DNA of 15,320 nt from an uncultured Roseburia sp. GTDB lineage: Bacteria; Bacillota; Clostridia; Lachnospirales; Lachnospiraceae. The translations under genes and the position numbers were made by a program. Position 1 is the first letter of the stretch. Each line of letters starts with the position of its first letter. Below the pieces are notes generated by a model. It worked only from the letters and a program-made list of their open reading frames with translations. It had not been told where the DNA came from and ran no database searches. Location: positions 1-15,320 of the forward strand of contig URJS01000061.1 of the NCBI GenBank assembly GCA_900548205.1, in the 5' to 3' direction. Of the stretch, positions 6,959 to 15,230 are shown piece by piece.

Positions 6959-7453
6959 ATGAATGAGAAGTTAGTGATCGTTCCAAAACGGCAGACGGTA
7001 GGAAAGAAGATTTTTGATGTGGCATTGTTTGCGGTCACCTGTGTTTTTATTATTCTTGCAATGGTCGTGCCTGTATTTTTTATCGTACCTGCGGCAATCG
7101 GCGGAACGCTGTGGTACTTTTTGTCATTTCATTCGGACATTGAATATGAGTATACATATTATGATGGAGAGTTTCGCTTCGCAAAGATCCGTGCAAAGAG
7201 CAAGCGCAAGAATCTGGGCGAGGTGCAGATGGAGGATGTGATCACGCTTGCGCCGAAGGGTGACCGGAGTGTATATAAGTATGAGAATGACAGCAGTGTG
7301 GGACACAAGGATTTGACGTCCGGCAATGCGGATGCAAACGTATATGAGCTGATCTTTAAAGCGGAAAAGGGAATCATGCGTTATGAGATCGAACCGGATG
7401 AGGACATGCTGGACGCCATCCGGGTAAAATACCCGCGCCTTGTGACAAAATAG
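6959..7453 (+). CDS. small membrane protein of unknown function
   Basis: This is a 164-residue protein starting MNEKLVIVPKRQTVGKK. The start at 6959 is preceded by a GAGG at 6949-6953; an in-frame ATG at 6923 would add 12 unlikely residues (MWRLCLHGNEVF). After a short basic N-terminus there is one long or two short adjacent membrane segments (residues about 18-57: FDVALFAVTCVFIILAMVVP, then FFIVPAAIGGTLWYFLSF). A soluble domain of about 100 residues follows, rich in charged and beta-like stretches (IEYEYTYYDGEFRFAKI, VYELIFKAEKGIMRYEI). It resembles small uncharacterised Clostridia membrane proteins such as DUF6106 members; that is from memory and unverified. It probably has its own promoter and is not obviously tied to the van genes. 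Confidence 0.75.
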   Translation: MNEKLVIVPKRQTVGKKIFDVALFAVTCVFIILAMVVPVFFIVPAAIGGTLWYFLSFHSDIEYEYTYYDGEFRFAKIRAKSKRKNLGEVQMEDVITLAPKGDRSVYKYENDSSVGHKDLTSGNADANVYELIFKAEKGIMRYEIEPDEDMLDAIRVKYPRLVTK

Positions 7454-7462
7454 CGCAAGGCG
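7436..7462 (+). terminator. weak hairpin at the end of the small membrane protein gene
   Basis: CGCCTTG (7436-7442) pairs with CAAGGCG (7456-7462) across the stop codon, with two further pairs including a G-T wobble inside. No T tract follows directly, so it is a poor intrinsic terminator and may only be an mRNA 3' structure between convergent genes. Confidence 0.25.
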
Positions 7463-7480
7463 ATCAGGCAGCACGCTGGT

Positions 7481-7867
7481 TTAAAAAAAGCGCATGCGGC
7501 TGCTGTCGGTTAGCTGGGCGGAATGGCCGGACATGTGCTGCTGCTTTAAGCATTTGGAGCAAAGTTGTCCGAAATTGATCGGCGTGCCGCAATTTGCGCA
7601 GCGCATAGCAGAAGCCGTATTCAGCTGTGAATCGCTGTACTCAATACGACCCTCGCGGATCCATTGCTTTACCTGATGCAGGGGCAGATGAAAATGCACT
7701 GCTACATCATGCTCCGTCACATTATTAGAACGAATATATTCTTTGACTTCCCGGAAGAACTGCGTCTCCTGACAGGCAGGGCAGAGGGAAGCTTCATGAT
7801 CCAACGGCAGGGGTTTTTTGCAAAATTCACAATATTTATAGTTTTCAAATAAGCCTTGCTGTTTCAC
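7481..7867 (-). CDS. zinc-ribbon protein, YvyF-like
   Basis: This is a 128-residue protein with GTG start at 7865-7867, chosen because GGGAGGTG lies about seven bases upstream; longer in-frame starts have no such site and would run back across the sbcD start region. Two zinc-binding pairs are near the N-terminus (Cys13-x2-Cys16, Cys29-x2-Cys32) and two near the C-terminus (Cys90-x2-Cys93, Cys103-x2-Cys106). Between them is a helix-turn-helix-like segment (VTEHDVAVHFHLPLHQVKQWIREGRI). This order of zinc ribbon, HTH-like helix and zinc ribbon is that of YvyF, the flagellar operon protein family TIGR03826. No flagellar gene is in the window, so a flagellar role is uncertain. It is transcribed divergently from sbcD. 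Confidence 0.8.
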   Translation of the reverse strand: MKQQGLFENYKYCEFCKKPLPLDHEASLCPACQETQFFREVKEYIRSNNVTEHDVAVHFHLPLHQVKQWIREGRIEYSDSQLNTASAMRCANCGTPINFGQLCSKCLKQQHMSGHSAQLTDSSRMRFF

Positions 7868-7898
7868 TACAAGACACCTCCCATCATTACTTACCTCT

Positions 7899-7907
7899 AT
7901 TATAACA
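7899..7907 (-). promoter_or_regulatory. extended -10 promoter of the zinc-ribbon gene
   Basis: On the minus strand the sequence TGTTATAAT is a perfect TATAAT preceded by TGn, an extended -10 element, about 32 bases from the GTG start. No good -35 is present at 16-18 bases, which is tolerated by extended -10 promoters. Confidence 0.6.
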
Positions 7908-7996
7908 TGGATATGGGATTTGAGGATGAAAAGTTTTCGATTCTGTAGTAAAATTTTAGAAAAAGATAGAATAAGAGAGTCAGAAGGAGCAGGCAG

Positions 7997-9154
7997 ATGA
8001 AATTTTTTCATTTATCCGATCTTCATATTGGAAAGCAGCTGCACCGTTATTCGATGGCGGCGGAGCAGCGCGATATTTTAGATCAGATTGTGGCATTGGC
8101 AAAAGAGGAACAGCCGGATGCCGTGATTGTGGCAGGAGACATTTACGACAGTGCGGTGCCGTCCGCTGAGTCGGTCTCCCTGTTTGACCATTTTTTAACG
8201 GCGCTGAGCGAGCTTAAGCCACAGCCGGATATTTTTCTGATCGCGGGAAATCATGACAGTGCAAGGCGTCTTGATTTTGCCAGCAGTATTTTGGCGCGTC
8301 ATCATGTGCATATTGCCGGAATGCCGCCCGTGCGCGAGGACGAGTTTATCAAGCGGGTCACGCTCACGGATGCGTATGGGGAGATCGATTTTTATTTGCT
8401 GCCGTTTGTAAAGCCGTCGTATGTGCGAGGACTTTTTCCAGAGGAGACGCTTACCTACGATCTGGCAGTGCGTCGATTGCTGGAGCGGGAGAGGATTTGT
8501 GAGGAACGGCGCAATGTCATGATCAGTCACCAGTTTTATACGGCGGGAGCAAGCGGACCGGCTGTCTGCGATTCGGAGGTGCGTCTGGTCGGCGGGATCG
8601 AGAATGTGGACGTTTCGCTTCTGCAGCCGTTTGATTATGCAGCGCTTGGTCATATCCACAGACCACAGAAGATCGGAAGCGAGCGTTACCGTTATTGCGG
8701 GACACCGTTAGCTTATTCTGTCAGCGAAGCGGGAGATGAAAAGAGCGTAACCGTGGTGGAGCTTTTGGAAAAAGGAGAGGCGCCCGTTTTGCGCACGCTT
8801 CCGTTGACTCCGCTCAGACAGGTGAGAAAGCTTGTCGGGACACTTGCGGATGTTCTGGCGGCGGCAGATGCGTGCAGCAGGGATGATTATGTGAGCATCA
8901 CACTGACGGATGAGGTGGAGGCATATCAGCCTAAGGAGCGGCTGGAGGAATGCTTTGATCATATCTTAGAGATTCGGATTGATAATGCGCGTACGAGAAA
9001 TATCCTGTCGTTTACAAAGGAGACGGAAAGCCTTGACCCATATGAGGCGTTCTGCCGTTTTTTTGCGGAAATAAACGGGCGGGAGCTGACGGAGCAGGAG
9101 GACATGCTTTTAAAACGTATCTGGGAAACGGAGCAGGAGGTGGATGAGGAATGA
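7997..9154 (+). CDS. sbcD: exonuclease subunit SbcD (Mre11 family)
   Basis: This is the 385-residue nuclease subunit of the SbcCD complex, which cuts hairpins and protein-blocked DNA ends. Calcineurin-like metal-site motifs are all present: SDLHIG (Asp8, His10), VAGDIYD (Asp48), AGNHDS (Asn85, His86), ISHQF (His178) and GHIHRP (His219, His221). The C-terminal third is the usual capping and SbcC-contacting region. AGAAGGAG before ATG 7997 supports the start. Its stop overlaps the start of sbcC by four bases (ATGA), so the two are translationally coupled. It is divergent from the zinc-ribbon gene, with about 130 bases between the starts carrying both promoters. Length is normal for the family. 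Confidence 0.95.
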   Translation: MKFFHLSDLHIGKQLHRYSMAAEQRDILDQIVALAKEEQPDAVIVAGDIYDSAVPSAESVSLFDHFLTALSELKPQPDIFLIAGNHDSARRLDFASSILARHHVHIAGMPPVREDEFIKRVTLTDAYGEIDFYLLPFVKPSYVRGLFPEETLTYDLAVRRLLERERICEERRNVMISHQFYTAGASGPAVCDSEVRLVGGIENVDVSLLQPFDYAALGHIHRPQKIGSERYRYCGTPLAYSVSEAGDEKSVTVVELLEKGEAPVLRTLPLTPLRQVRKLVGTLADVLAAADACSRDDYVSITLTDEVEAYQPKERLEECFDHILEIRIDNARTRNILSFTKETESLDPYEAFCRFFAEINGRELTEQEDMLLKRIWETEQEVDEE

Positions 9155-12045
9155 GACCGGAGCGTCTTGTGTTGTCTGCATTTGGTTCTTACGCAGACTG
9201 TACGGAAATAGATTTTACAAAGCAGCGGGACGGCTTATTTTTGATCAGCGGCGATACCGGCGCAGGAAAGACGACGATTTTTGATGCGATGATGTATGCG
9301 CTTTATAATAAGACAAGCGGCGGGGAGCGAAGCGGAACGATGATGCGTTCGCAGTATGCGAAGGCTTCGCAGGAGACGTATGTGGAATTTTCGTTTCTTT
9401 ATGCGAAGGAGCGCTACAGCGTGCGGCGCAACCCGGAATATAAGCTGACGCGTACCTTAAAAAACGGAAAGGTAAAGGAGCAGCGCATGCCGGCGGGGGT
9501 GGAGCTTACGATGCCGGACGGAAGTGTTTTTCCGGAGAAGAAAAGCGGCACGGACGCAAAGATTGCAGAGATTGTCGGACTGACAGCGGAGCAGTTTACG
9601 CAGATCGTGATGATCGCGCAGGGGGATTTCAGAAAGCTGCTCAATACAAGGTCGGAGGAGCGCAAGCAGATTTTTTCCAAGCTGTTCCAGACAGGAAAAT
9701 ACCGCAGGATGCAGGAGGCGCTAAAGCGGGAATCGGCAAGGCTGGATGAGGCGTTGGAGGAGAATGAGCGTGCCGCCGCGCAGGAGAGCGGGCGCGTGAT
9801 CCTGCCGCGCAGGGAGCTGGAAGAGCTGCCGTTTGATGAGGCGCTCGCGCAGATGAAGGTCTGGGAGGAGGAGCTTACGGCGCAGCTTAAGGAGAAGCGC
9901 AGCGCGCAGGAGGAGCTTGGCGGACAGTTGGCACAGGCGGAGGAGAGCAACCGCCTGTTTGCGGCTCTTAGAGACTGTGGCTTGAAGAAACAGAAGCTTT
10001 TGTTGGCAGAGAAAGAGGTTCAGGAGAAAAACAGGCGTATTTCTCTGGCAGAGGCAGCCGGGCGTGTGGAAAAGGAAGAACAGAAGTATCTGGAACGGGA
10101 AAGTGAGCGGCAGAAGGCAAAGGAGGGCTGCGAGGAGCTTGCGGCATGGATCGCGGCAGAGCAGAGCTGCTGCGAGGAGCTTGGAGAAGCGCTTGTCAAA
10201 AAGGAGCAGGAGACTGTTCTGGCAGGGGAGAAAGCAAAAAAGGAGATTCACCGGATTGAGGAAATCCTGCCGGAATACGGCAGAATGGCGCTCGCGAAGA
10301 AACGCGAGGAAGAACTGCACAGGGAATATGAGGCTGCGGAGGTTTTATTTCATAAGCGGCTGTCCGCGCTTGCGGCAAGATTGTTGGAAAGCATGAAAAG
10401 AAGTCGTGAGATGGAGCGGGAGGAGACAGCGTCGGCGTGTCGATGGGATGAGCGGACGCAAAAGGCACAGGAGGCAGCGGAGAGGTATGAGGAAGTTTAC
10501 CGCAGGTTTCTTGCGGAACAGGCGGGCGTGCTGGCGCAGAATTTAAGCGCGGGGGCTCCCTGTCCGGTCTGCGGCTCGACGGTTCATCCAAATCCGGCGC
10601 GGCTTTCGCAGGCGGCAGTCGGCGAGGCGGATGTAAAGCGTGCAAAAAAGGAACGGGAGTCGGCGGAAACGGCGCGCGATGAGGCATACCGGAGCTTTGA
10701 GGCGTGCAGGAAGGCAAAGCAGGAGGCGCAGCTTTGTGAGGAGCGTGCACGCGCAGCCTTTGAACAGGAGGAGCGTGAGTGCTCAGTCACAGAGGAGCGT
10801 GCGTTAGAGGATTACCTTGCTGTGCTGAAAAGAAAGCTTTCCGGCAGGAGGGTGCAGGCAGAGGAGAAGGAGACTGTGGACAGAGATGGGCTGGAGAGCC
10901 GGCGTTTGCAGTGGGAGCAGAGCCGCCTTGCAGTGGAGCAGCTTGGGGAGAAGCTGCCGTATCCGACGGAGAGGGCGGCAAAGGAGAGAGTGGAAGCGCT
11001 GCGGGTGGAAAATGAGGCGCGTAGGAAAGAATATCTGCGCCTTGACGATCAGAGAAAGGAGCGGTGCGCACAGCTTGACATAAAACGCGGACAGCTTTTG
11101 CAGGAAAAAGAAAAGCTCGCCGGACTGGAAACATTGTGCCAACAGCTTTCTAAAAATTTTTCTCAGGCGGTGACGGCGGCAGGGTTTGCGTCTGTGGAGG
11201 CGTACCGCGGCGCAAAGCTGTCGGAGGAGGTGCAAAAGCGTCTGCAGCGTGAAACGCTGGAGTATCTGGAGGAGCGCAAGGAAAATGAAGGACAGAGGAA
11301 GGCGCTGCTTGCGGCGACAGCGGGCAGGGAGGAGAGAGACCTGACGGAGCTTAGGCAGCGAACAGAGGAATTAAAGCGGCAGGTTGACGCATTGGAGAAG
11401 GAACGGATGCAAATGCACCATGCCTGTGAGACGAACGCACTGGTATTAAAGCAAAGCGAGCGGTATCGAAAGGAGCGGGAAGCGTTAAAGGAGCAGGATG
11501 CGGTGGTAAAAAGCCTGTTTGAAACGGCGGATGGAAGACGAAAGGGCTCGGCAAAAATTGATTTTGAAACGTATGTGCAGCGGCAGTATTTTGGGGAGAT
11601 CATCCATGAGGCAAACAAACGTCTGCTCACCATGAACAGCGGGCAGTTCCTGTTAAAGCTAAAGGAAACAGCGGATACGGGGTTAAAGTCAAACGAGGGA
11701 TTGGATCTTGTTGTGTACAGTCTTGTGACAAACAGTGAGCGGGATATTAAGACGCTCTCCGGCGGCGAGGCATTTTTGGCGTCGCTTGCGATGGCGCTGG
11801 GGCTTTCGGATATTGCGATCCGAAAGGCAGGAGCGGTCCATCTTGATATGATGTTTATTGATGAGGGATTCGGTTCTTTGGATGCGCAGGCAAGAGGACA
11901 GGCGATCGCCGTTTTAAATCAGCTGGCCGGCGGCGAACGTCTGATTGGGATCATTTCCCATGTGGCAGAATTAAAGGAGCAGATCGATCAGAGGCTTCTT
12001 GTGAGGAGGACGGAGAGAGGCAGTGTGGCGGTCTGGGAAGCGTAA
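9151..12045 (+). CDS. sbcC: exonuclease subunit SbcC (Rad50 family)
   Basis: This is a 964-residue SMC-like ATPase that partners SbcD. The N-terminal ATPase lobe has Walker A SGDTGAGKTT (about 33-42) and a Q-loop near IAQGDF. A long coiled coil rich in Glu, Lys, Arg and Ala follows, interrupted by the zinc hook CPVCGS (Cys471, Cys474) that joins two molecules. A second coiled coil leads to the C-terminal lobe with the signature LSGGEAFLASLAMALGL (from about 869) and Walker B MMFIDEGFGSLD (900-911). All catalytic elements appear intact and the length is ordinary for Firmicutes SbcC. The start overlaps the end of sbcD. murI follows after 15 bases, so it is probably cotranscribed. Confidence 0.95.
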   Translation: MRPERLVLSAFGSYADCTEIDFTKQRDGLFLISGDTGAGKTTIFDAMMYALYNKTSGGERSGTMMRSQYAKASQETYVEFSFLYAKERYSVRRNPEYKLTRTLKNGKVKEQRMPAGVELTMPDGSVFPEKKSGTDAKIAEIVGLTAEQFTQIVMIAQGDFRKLLNTRSEERKQIFSKLFQTGKYRRMQEALKRESARLDEALEENERAAAQESGRVILPRRELEELPFDEALAQMKVWEEELTAQLKEKRSAQEELGGQLAQAEESNRLFAALRDCGLKKQKLLLAEKEVQEKNRRISLAEAAGRVEKEEQKYLERESERQKAKEGCEELAAWIAAEQSCCEELGEALVKKEQETVLAGEKAKKEIHRIEEILPEYGRMALAKKREEELHREYEAAEVLFHKRLSALAARLLESMKRSREMEREETASACRWDERTQKAQEAAERYEEVYRRFLAEQAGVLAQNLSAGAPCPVCGSTVHPNPARLSQAAVGEADVKRAKKERESAETARDEAYRSFEACRKAKQEAQLCEERARAAFEQEERECSVTEERALEDYLAVLKRKLSGRRVQAEEKETVDRDGLESRRLQWEQSRLAVEQLGEKLPYPTERAAKERVEALRVENEARRKEYLRLDDQRKERCAQLDIKRGQLLQEKEKLAGLETLCQQLSKNFSQAVTAAGFASVEAYRGAKLSEEVQKRLQRETLEYLEERKENEGQRKALLAATAGREERDLTELRQRTEELKRQVDALEKERMQMHHACETNALVLKQSERYRKEREALKEQDAVVKSLFETADGRRKGSAKIDFETYVQRQYFGEIIHEANKRLLTMNSGQFLLKLKETADTGLKSNEGLDLVVYSLVTNSERDIKTLSGGEAFLASLAMALGLSDIAIRKAGAVHLDMMFIDEGFGSLDAQARGQAIAVLNQLAGGERLIGIISHVAELKEQIDQRLLVRRTERGSVAVWEA

Positions 12046-12060
12046 GAGGTGCAGAGGGTA

Positions 12061-12858
12061 ATGGAAAAAAAGGAACGTCCGATCGGCGTATTTGATTCGG
12101 GACTTGGCGGTATCAGTGTCTTGCGGGAGCTGGCAGCGCTGATGCCGCACGAAAATTATATATTTTACGGGGATTCCAAGCATGCGCCGTATGGAACAAA
12201 AACGCTTGCACAGGTGAGGGAGCTGGCCTGTGAGGACGCGGCGCATCTGGCAGCGCAGGGCGTCAAGGCGCTGGTGGTTGCCTGCAATACGGCGACGAGT
12301 GCGGCAATCCCTATTTTGCGGGAGACCTATACGCAGATGCCGGTGATTGGGATTGAGCCCGCGTTAAAGCCTGCTGTTTTTGTGAAGGCATATCCGCGCG
12401 TACTTGTCATGGCGACGCCGATGACGCTGCGTGAGCAGAAGTTTCGGCGCTTAATGGAACGTTTTCGGGAGCGCGCAAGGATCATACCGCTTCCTTGTCC
12501 GGGACTTGTCGAGTTTGTGGAGCGCGGTGAATTGCACGGCGAGAGGCTGAAAGCCTTTTTGCGGGAGTTGTTTGAGGAATATCAGACAGAGACGATTGAT
12601 TGTGTGGTACTTGGCTGTACGCACTATCCGTTCGTGAAGCAGACTATTCAAAAGGTACTCGGCGCACAGACGCTTATTTTTGACGGAGGAGCGGGAACGG
12701 CAAGGGAAACACAGCGCAGATTAAAGGAATGCGGTCTGCTAAATCCGTCACAAGAGCGCGGTGAGATTCTTCTGCAAAACAGCTTAAATACAAGAGAAAT
12801 GGAGGAGCGCGGAAGGCTTTTGCTAACAATTGATCAGGACCTTACTGCGACTAAATAA
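12061..12858 (+). CDS. murI: glutamate racemase
   Basis: This is a 265-residue cytoplasmic racemase making D-Glu for peptidoglycan stem peptides. Motifs are FDSGLGGISVL (Asp12), VVACNTATS with the first catalytic Cys75, and VVLGCTHYPF with the second catalytic Cys186; the metal- and cofactor-free two-cysteine mechanism is established for the family. I chose ATG 12061 because AAGAGGTG at 12044-12051 is about ten bases away; a GTG at 12049 would add four residues with no good site. The gene follows sbcC by 15 bases, consistent with one operon sbcD-sbcC-murI, although the functions differ. A weak AT-only inverted repeat around its stop codon is the only terminator candidate nearby. Confidence 0.95.
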   Translation: MEKKERPIGVFDSGLGGISVLRELAALMPHENYIFYGDSKHAPYGTKTLAQVRELACEDAAHLAAQGVKALVVACNTATSAAIPILRETYTQMPVIGIEPALKPAVFVKAYPRVLVMATPMTLREQKFRRLMERFRERARIIPLPCPGLVEFVERGELHGERLKAFLRELFEEYQTETIDCVVLGCTHYPFVKQTIQKVLGAQTLIFDGGAGTARETQRRLKECGLLNPSQERGEILLQNSLNTREMEERGRLLLTIDQDLTATK

Positions 12859-12962
12859 ACTATTTTATTTTTATTAAAGAAATCTAAAACAATTCAAAGA
12901 TTTTTTTAGAAAGCTTTTCTTAAATTGACATAGTTTAGACACATTTCTTGGCTATACTAACA

Positions 12963-13105
12963 TCATCGAAAGGAAACAGCACGGCGATATGAGATAAAGG
13001 CATATCCGTTAAGTGTCTTTCGATGAAATCCTTTATATAGATTAACATTTTCATAACTAAACTCCTCGAAGAAGCCCCGGAAATTTTGCTTTCCGGGGCT
13101 TCTTC
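12963..13105 (+). ncRNA. candidate small structured RNA
   Basis: A perfect 10-bp pair TCATCGAAAG (12963-12972) with CTTTCGATGA (13017-13026) encloses an inner stem ATATG/CATAT (12987-12991 with 13001-13005), extended by CGG/CCG (12982-12984 with 13006-13008). About 40 bases on, a perfect 16-bp hairpin GAAGAAGCCCCGGAAA (13068-13083) and complement (13090-13105) with loop TTTTGC could end the transcript, although no T tract follows. A TATACT sits five bases before the first stem. I matched it to no riboswitch or RNA family I know. Strand is assumed from the upstream promoter-like sequence. Confidence 0.4.
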
Positions 13106-13271
13106 ACGTCGCTTCCTATCATTTCCGCTATATGTAAGCCATTCAAGTCCCCTGTTTTCCCTCCGGCATATAGGGGGGAACGAAAGCTTCTGCGATGGAT
13201 AGCGTTGTATTGGTATTAAAAAAGTGCTAAAAAAGAATGCTTTTTTATTACTTTTTCTAGCAAAACGCCAG

Positions 13272-13300
13272 TTACAATTTCTGCAGTATGGGTATAAAAT
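13272..13300 (+). promoter_or_regulatory. sigma-A-type promoter of the antiporter gene
   Basis: TTACAA (13272-13277) and TAAAAT (13295-13300) are 17 bases apart, the optimal spacing, and lie about 57 bases before the antiporter start. Confidence 0.6.
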
Positions 13301-13356
13301 AGCAATGCTATCAAAGAATTTATATATTTTTTACAAAGATGAGAGGAGTCTGAGCG

Positions 13357-14547
13357 ATGGAATCATATTCATTTTTACTATTTTTGGCAATTATCATGAT
13401 TTCCACAAAGGTACTGGGATTATTTTCAAGGAAAATCCATATGCCTGCGGTTGTAGGAGCACTGGCGGCGGGCGTGATCTTAGGACCGGCAGGATTTGGA
13501 ATGATCACGCTGGAGGGAAGCACGGGAATATTTCTGGAGGAATTGGCAGAGATCGGCGTGATCCTTTTGATGTTTAACGCGGGCTTGGAGACAGATCTCA
13601 GCGAGCTGAAGAAGAATGGAGTAGCATCGCTCGTTACGGCTCTCATCGGTGTTGTTGTCCCGCTGCTTGGCGGATTTCTGGGTTATGCATTTTTCTTCCA
13701 TACGGATTTTTCGGATTATACGGAGCTGTTAAAGGCAGTGTTTGTAGGCGTTGTGCTGACGGCGACCTCGGTGAGTATCACAGTGGAGACGCTGCGTGAA
13801 ATGGGAAAATTAAAGGGCAAGGTCGGAACGACGATTCTTGGCGCGGCAATTTTGGATGATATTATCGGTATTATCGTTTTGACGGTGGTGACAAGCTTAA
13901 AAGATACGAGCGTAAGTCCGGTCAGCGTGCTGTTTAAGATACTTGGCTACTTTGTCTTTATTGCAGTTGTCACCGTTGTGCTGGTAAAAATGAAGTCTTA
14001 TGTTGAGATGCAGGACGAGAAGCGCAGAGTTGTCATCCTATGCGTTGCATTCTGCTTTGTGATGGCGTATGTTTCAGAGGAATTCTTCGGGATCGCAGAT
14101 ATTACGGGTGCGTATTTTGCAGGTCTGATGCTCTGCTCCATGAAGATTGGTCCGTATGTGGCAAGGCGTTGTGAGATACCGTCGTATCTGATCTTTTCGC
14201 CGGTGTTTTTTGCAAGCGTCGGACTGAAGGTAACGCTTGGCGGTATGGATGCAGGGATTTGGATATTCTCACTGATTTTGCTCGTCATCGCAATTTTAAG
14301 TAAGATTGTCGGATGCGGGCTGGGCGCACGGTTCTGCGGCTGCACGGGCAGAGAGGCGCTTCAGATTGGCGTGGGAATGGTTTCCCGCGGCGAGGTCGCT
14401 CTGATCGTGGCGCAAAAGGGATATGCGAGTGGACTGCTGGACAATCAGTTATTCGCACCGATCGTGCTTGTCGTGATCGTGACGACGCTCCTAACACCGA
14501 TTCTGCTAAAGGTTGTCATGAAGGACAAGGAAGTGCGGACGGCATAG
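13357..14547 (+). CDS. Na+(K+)/H+ antiporter, CPA2 family
   Basis: This is a 396-residue integral membrane protein with about 12 hydrophobic segments along its full length. The family marker is the double aspartate in ILDDIIG (Asp167, Asp168), the ion-binding pair of electrogenic NapA-type antiporters. Other conserved stretches are MPAVVGALAAGVILGPAGFG near the N-terminus, LLMFNAGLETDLSEL and VLTATSVSITVETLREMG. It lacks the cytoplasmic RCK/TrkA-N regulatory domain that KefB/KefC proteins carry. GAGAGGAG at 13341-13348 supports the start. It should exchange Na+ or K+ for protons across the membrane; the ion cannot be decided from sequence. It is monocistronic and converges with glpP, six bases apart. 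Confidence 0.9.
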   Translation: MESYSFLLFLAIIMISTKVLGLFSRKIHMPAVVGALAAGVILGPAGFGMITLEGSTGIFLEELAEIGVILLMFNAGLETDLSELKKNGVASLVTALIGVVVPLLGGFLGYAFFFHTDFSDYTELLKAVFVGVVLTATSVSITVETLREMGKLKGKVGTTILGAAILDDIIGIIVLTVVTSLKDTSVSPVSVLFKILGYFVFIAVVTVVLVKMKSYVEMQDEKRRVVILCVAFCFVMAYVSEEFFGIADITGAYFAGLMLCSMKIGPYVARRCEIPSYLIFSPVFFASVGLKVTLGGMDAGIWIFSLILLVIAILSKIVGCGLGARFCGCTGREALQIGVGMVSRGEVALIVAQKGYASGLLDNQLFAPIVLVVIVTTLLTPILLKVVMKDKEVRTA

Positions 14548-14553
14548 CACCGG

Positions 14554-15120
14554 TCAGAGAAACCAGATATTTTCATTTGTAGAGGAAATACTGATAACGC
14601 CCGCCTGTAAAAGCGCCATGATGTCTTCCTTATCCGAGACAAGGCCTCCGGCAATGACTGGAATGGAGGAGAGTGCGCAGATGCGGGAGACGATTTTTGG
14701 CATGAGGGCGGGGAGTATCTCGATCAGGTCAGGCTTTGCGTGCTTCACCTGACGCTCAATATTTTCATATGCCATAGAGTCGATGATAAAAAGGCGGAGA
14801 ATGGCAAACAGACCAAGCTCCTTTGCGCGCTTGATCAAATTTGGCTTTGTGGTGATGATACCGTCGGCTGCCGTGTATTTTTTCAGGAAATCAATGGCGA
14901 TCTCCTTAGAGCTTAGTCCGTTGATCAGATCAAGGTGGACCATCACAAGCTTGCCGGAGTCTTTGGCAGTCTTTACGATGTCGGCAATCGTGAGAATGTC
15001 GCCGTAAAGAATAAAGATGACACGGCTGTCACTGGCGATACATTTTTTCAGTCCGCAGTCGTCCTTTACGGCTGCGATGATCGGAGAGTCCTCAAGTGCT
15101 TCTTTGAATTGTTTTTTCAT
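14554..15120 (-). CDS. glpP: glycerol-3-phosphate responsive antiterminator GlpP
   Basis: This is a 188-residue protein of the G3P_antiterm family. In Bacillus subtilis GlpP with glycerol-3-phosphate binds leader mRNA and prevents termination before glycerol genes. The sequence shows the family's TIM-barrel-like beta-alpha pattern: SPIIAAVKDD, VIFILYGDILTIADIV, KLVMVHLDLINGLSSKEIAIDFL, ADGIITTKPNLIKRAKELGLFAILRLFIIDS, KPDLIEILPALMP and IPVIAGGLVSDKEDIMALLQAGVISISSTN. I chose ATG at 15118-15120 (MKKQFKEALEDS) with GGAG nine bases upstream; the longer start at 15165 lies inside a leader hairpin. No glpK, glpF or glpD is visible, so its targets lie elsewhere. It has its own promoter, described separately. 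Confidence 0.9.
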   Translation of the reverse strand: MKKQFKEALEDSPIIAAVKDDCGLKKCIASDSRVIFILYGDILTIADIVKTAKDSGKLVMVHLDLINGLSSKEIAIDFLKKYTAADGIITTKPNLIKRAKELGLFAILRLFIIDSMAYENIERQVKHAKPDLIEILPALMPKIVSRICALSSIPVIAGGLVSDKEDIMALLQAGVISISSTNENIWFL

Positions 15121-15153
15121 GGTGATGTACTCCGTTTTCAGATGAATGATTGC

Positions 15154-15184
15154 AACGGGCAGCACGCCTTATGGGCTGCTCGTT
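15154..15184 (-). promoter_or_regulatory. second leader hairpin of glpP
   Basis: On the minus strand, AACGAGCAGC pairs with GCTGCCCGTT (nine pairs, one A/C mismatch) around an 11-base loop, between the palindrome and the glpP ribosome binding site. There is no T tract, so it looks like a leader structure and not a terminator. Confidence 0.4.
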
Positions 15185-15190
15185 TGTGAA

Positions 15191-15230
15191 TAATATAAGG
15201 GATGAAGCAAATGCTTCATCCCTTATATTA
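15191..15230. repeat. perfect 40-base palindrome at the glpP transcription start
   Basis: The arms TAATATAAGGGATGAAGCA (15191-15209) and its exact complement (15212-15230) are separated only by AA. On the minus strand, the promoter's -10 box overlaps the outer end of one arm, and the predicted start of transcription falls near 15220. It could be a repressor operator or a hairpin at the very 5' end of the glpP mRNA. Confidence 0.75.

Larger units (their letters stand above)
12859..13356. other. 498-base intergenic region with structured elements
   Basis: No gene is supported here. In order it holds AT-rich sequence after murI, a promoter-like stretch (TTGACA 12925-12930; TATACT 12953-12958, spacing too long at 22), a candidate structured RNA (12963-13105), an inverted repeat CTATATG/CATATAG around 13130-13170, and a short AT stem TAAAAAAG/CTTTTTTA at 13228-13247 that may be a weak terminator. 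The antiporter promoter and ribosome binding site follow. Confidence 0.6.

Noticed and set aside
12963..13026. Resemblance to SRP RNA (GGAAACAGCA) or to a tetrahydrofolate riboswitch (CCGTTAAGTG)
   Set aside because: Only short strings match; the helix order and flanking conserved bases of both families are absent.
13224..13577. 117-codon forward frame upstream of and overlapping the antiporter
   Set aside because: It overlaps the antiporter start in another frame and covers its promoter and ribosome binding site; the antiporter frame is clearly the real one.
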